Shown one piece after another: positions 5,126 to 5,870 of a DNA stretch of 5,870 nucleotides. Position 1 is the first letter of the stretch. Each line of letters begins with the position of its first letter. The position numbers and the translations under genes were made by a program. Below the pieces are notes generated by a model, which saw nothing but the letters and a program-made list of their open reading frames with translations, searched no databases and was not told the origin of the DNA. The DNA is from Limnohabitans sp. Rim8 (GTDB taxonomy: Bacteria; Pseudomonadota; Gammaproteobacteria; Burkholderiales; Burkholderiaceae_C): positions 1-5,870 of the forward strand of contig CAMDXR010000206.1 of assembly GCA_945877725.1 (NCBI GenBank), read 5' to 3'.

Positions 5126-5870
5126 GCGCAGGCCACATTGCATTGGACGTGCAGGGCCATGTGGCCCAGATCACCATTGACGATGTGGCCCGTCACAACG
5201 CCATGAGCCTGGGCATGTGGACAGATTTGCTGGCGACGTTTGAAGCGTTGGAAAAGCGCACCGAGGTGCGTGTCTGCGTGTTGCGCGGCGCGGGTGACAA
5301 GGCGTTTGTCTCGGGGGCCAACATTGGCGAGTTCGAGACCCAGCGCAACTCGCCCGAATCGGTGGCGCACTACAACGACATGGTGCAGCGCACGCAGCAG
5401 GCCATTTTCAGGTCCCGTGTGCCGGTCATCGCGGCCATCAGTGGCATTTGTTACGGCGGCGGGCTGGGCTTGGCCCTGAGTTGCGACATGCGCTATGCAG
5501 CCCCGCACTCCAAATTTCGCATGCCCGCTGCCCGCATGGGCTTGGGCTATGACAGCGAAAACATGAAAAGTATTTTGAACAATCTGGGGCCGCAGGCCAC
5601 TGCCGAGGCTTTTTACACCGCCCGGGTCTACGACGCACAAAGTGCGCAGCGCATGGGCATGGTCCTTGCCGTGGTGGACGATGTATTTGCCCATTGCACC
5701 CATTTGGCGCAAGAGGTGGCAGCCAACGCCCCTTTGACCATTCAGGCCGCAAAGAAAACTTTGGTTGCACTTACCGAACAGGAACAGGACATGTCCTCGG
5801 TGAAAACCGCCATCGACGCCTGCTTCAAAAGCCATGATTATGCGGAAGGCCGGCTGGCTTTCGCACAAAA
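5122..5870 (+). CDS. Crotonase-superfamily protein (enoyl-CoA hydratase/isomerase-like), partial at the window end
   Basis: An open frame of 249 codons, open at the window edge; the crotonase length of about 260 suggests only a short tail is missing. The fold is shown by the oxyanion-hole segments AFVSGANIGEF (61-71) and ISGICYGGGLGLALSCDMRYA (106-126), then FRMPAARMGLGYD (132-144) and the C-terminal ANAPLTIQAAKKTL (201-214). Aligned with rat enoyl-CoA hydratase, the two catalytic glutamates (Glu144 and Glu164) are Gly116 and Ala136. Asp144 falls where dienoyl-CoA isomerase has its Asp204. It therefore binds an acyl-CoA but probably does not perform the standard hydration; isomerisation, another crotonase reaction or a non-catalytic role is possible. 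Overlap of its ATG with the CoA-transferase stop indicates coupled translation, and its substrate is probably the CoA ester made by that enzyme. Confidence 0.9.
   Translation, partial: MSAGHIALDVQGHVAQITIDDVARHNAMSLGMWTDLLATFEALEKRTEVRVCVLRGAGDKAFVSGANIGEFETQRNSPESVAHYNDMVQRTQQAIFRSRVPVIAAISGICYGGGLGLALSCDMRYAAPHSKFRMPAARMGLGYDSENMKSILNNLGPQATAEAFYTARVYDAQSAQRMGMVLAVVDDVFAHCTHLAQEVAANAPLTIQAAKKTLVALTEQEQDMSSVKTAIDACFKSHDYAEGRLAFAQ

Noticed and set aside
4897..5868. A 323-codon open frame on the minus strand, antisense to the crotonase gene
   Set aside because: The plus strand here encodes clear CoA-transferase and crotonase motifs. The antisense product is His/Gly/Ala-rich with no recognisable family and is a by-product of GC-rich codon use.

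Overview
The window looks like chromosomal DNA of a betaproteobacterium, most likely Burkholderiales and perhaps Comamonadaceae. This is inferred from the protein types (AlkK-like acyl-CoA ligase, YfcG-type GST, long-form PyrF, FCD-type GntR regulator, class III CoA-transferase), the moderately high GC and the REP-type intergenic repeats. No marker gene fixes the genus. There is no rRNA, tRNA, CRISPR array, IS element or phage gene.

Layout. At 1-401 (+) is the 3' end of an acyl-CoA synthetase gene whose last 26 codons are put out of frame by a run of eight Ts. At 402-683, between convergent gene ends, lies an array of REP-like palindromes, including a 116-bp tandem duplication. At 684-2053 (-) two glutathione S-transferase genes overlap by ATGA, the upstream one being YfcG-like with an odd Gln/Thr-rich tail encoded by GGGTTT repeats. 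At 2054-2245 a second, unrelated palindromic repeat occupies the gap. At 2246-3088 (-) is pyrF, the pyrimidine-synthesis decarboxylase. At 3147-3812 (-) is a GntR/FCD regulator. From 3929 to the window end (+) a class III CoA-transferase gene overlaps a crotonase-superfamily gene by ATGA; the crotonase is cut by the window edge.

How the genes work together. The regulator is transcribed divergently from the CoA-transferase/crotonase pair. Their shared 116-bp spacer is AT-rich and holds a good sigma70-type promoter (TTGCAG, 17 bp, TATAAA), three palindromes over it and a leader hairpin. The simplest reading is a small, locally controlled catabolic module: an unknown carboxylate is activated by CoA transfer, its CoA ester is modified by the crotonase, and the regulator senses the acid or a downstream metabolite. 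The crotonase lacks both glutamates of classical enoyl-CoA hydratases but keeps an aspartate at the position used by dienoyl-CoA isomerase, so its reaction is open. This module is the most interesting part of the window. I see no clearly novel defence or mobile system.
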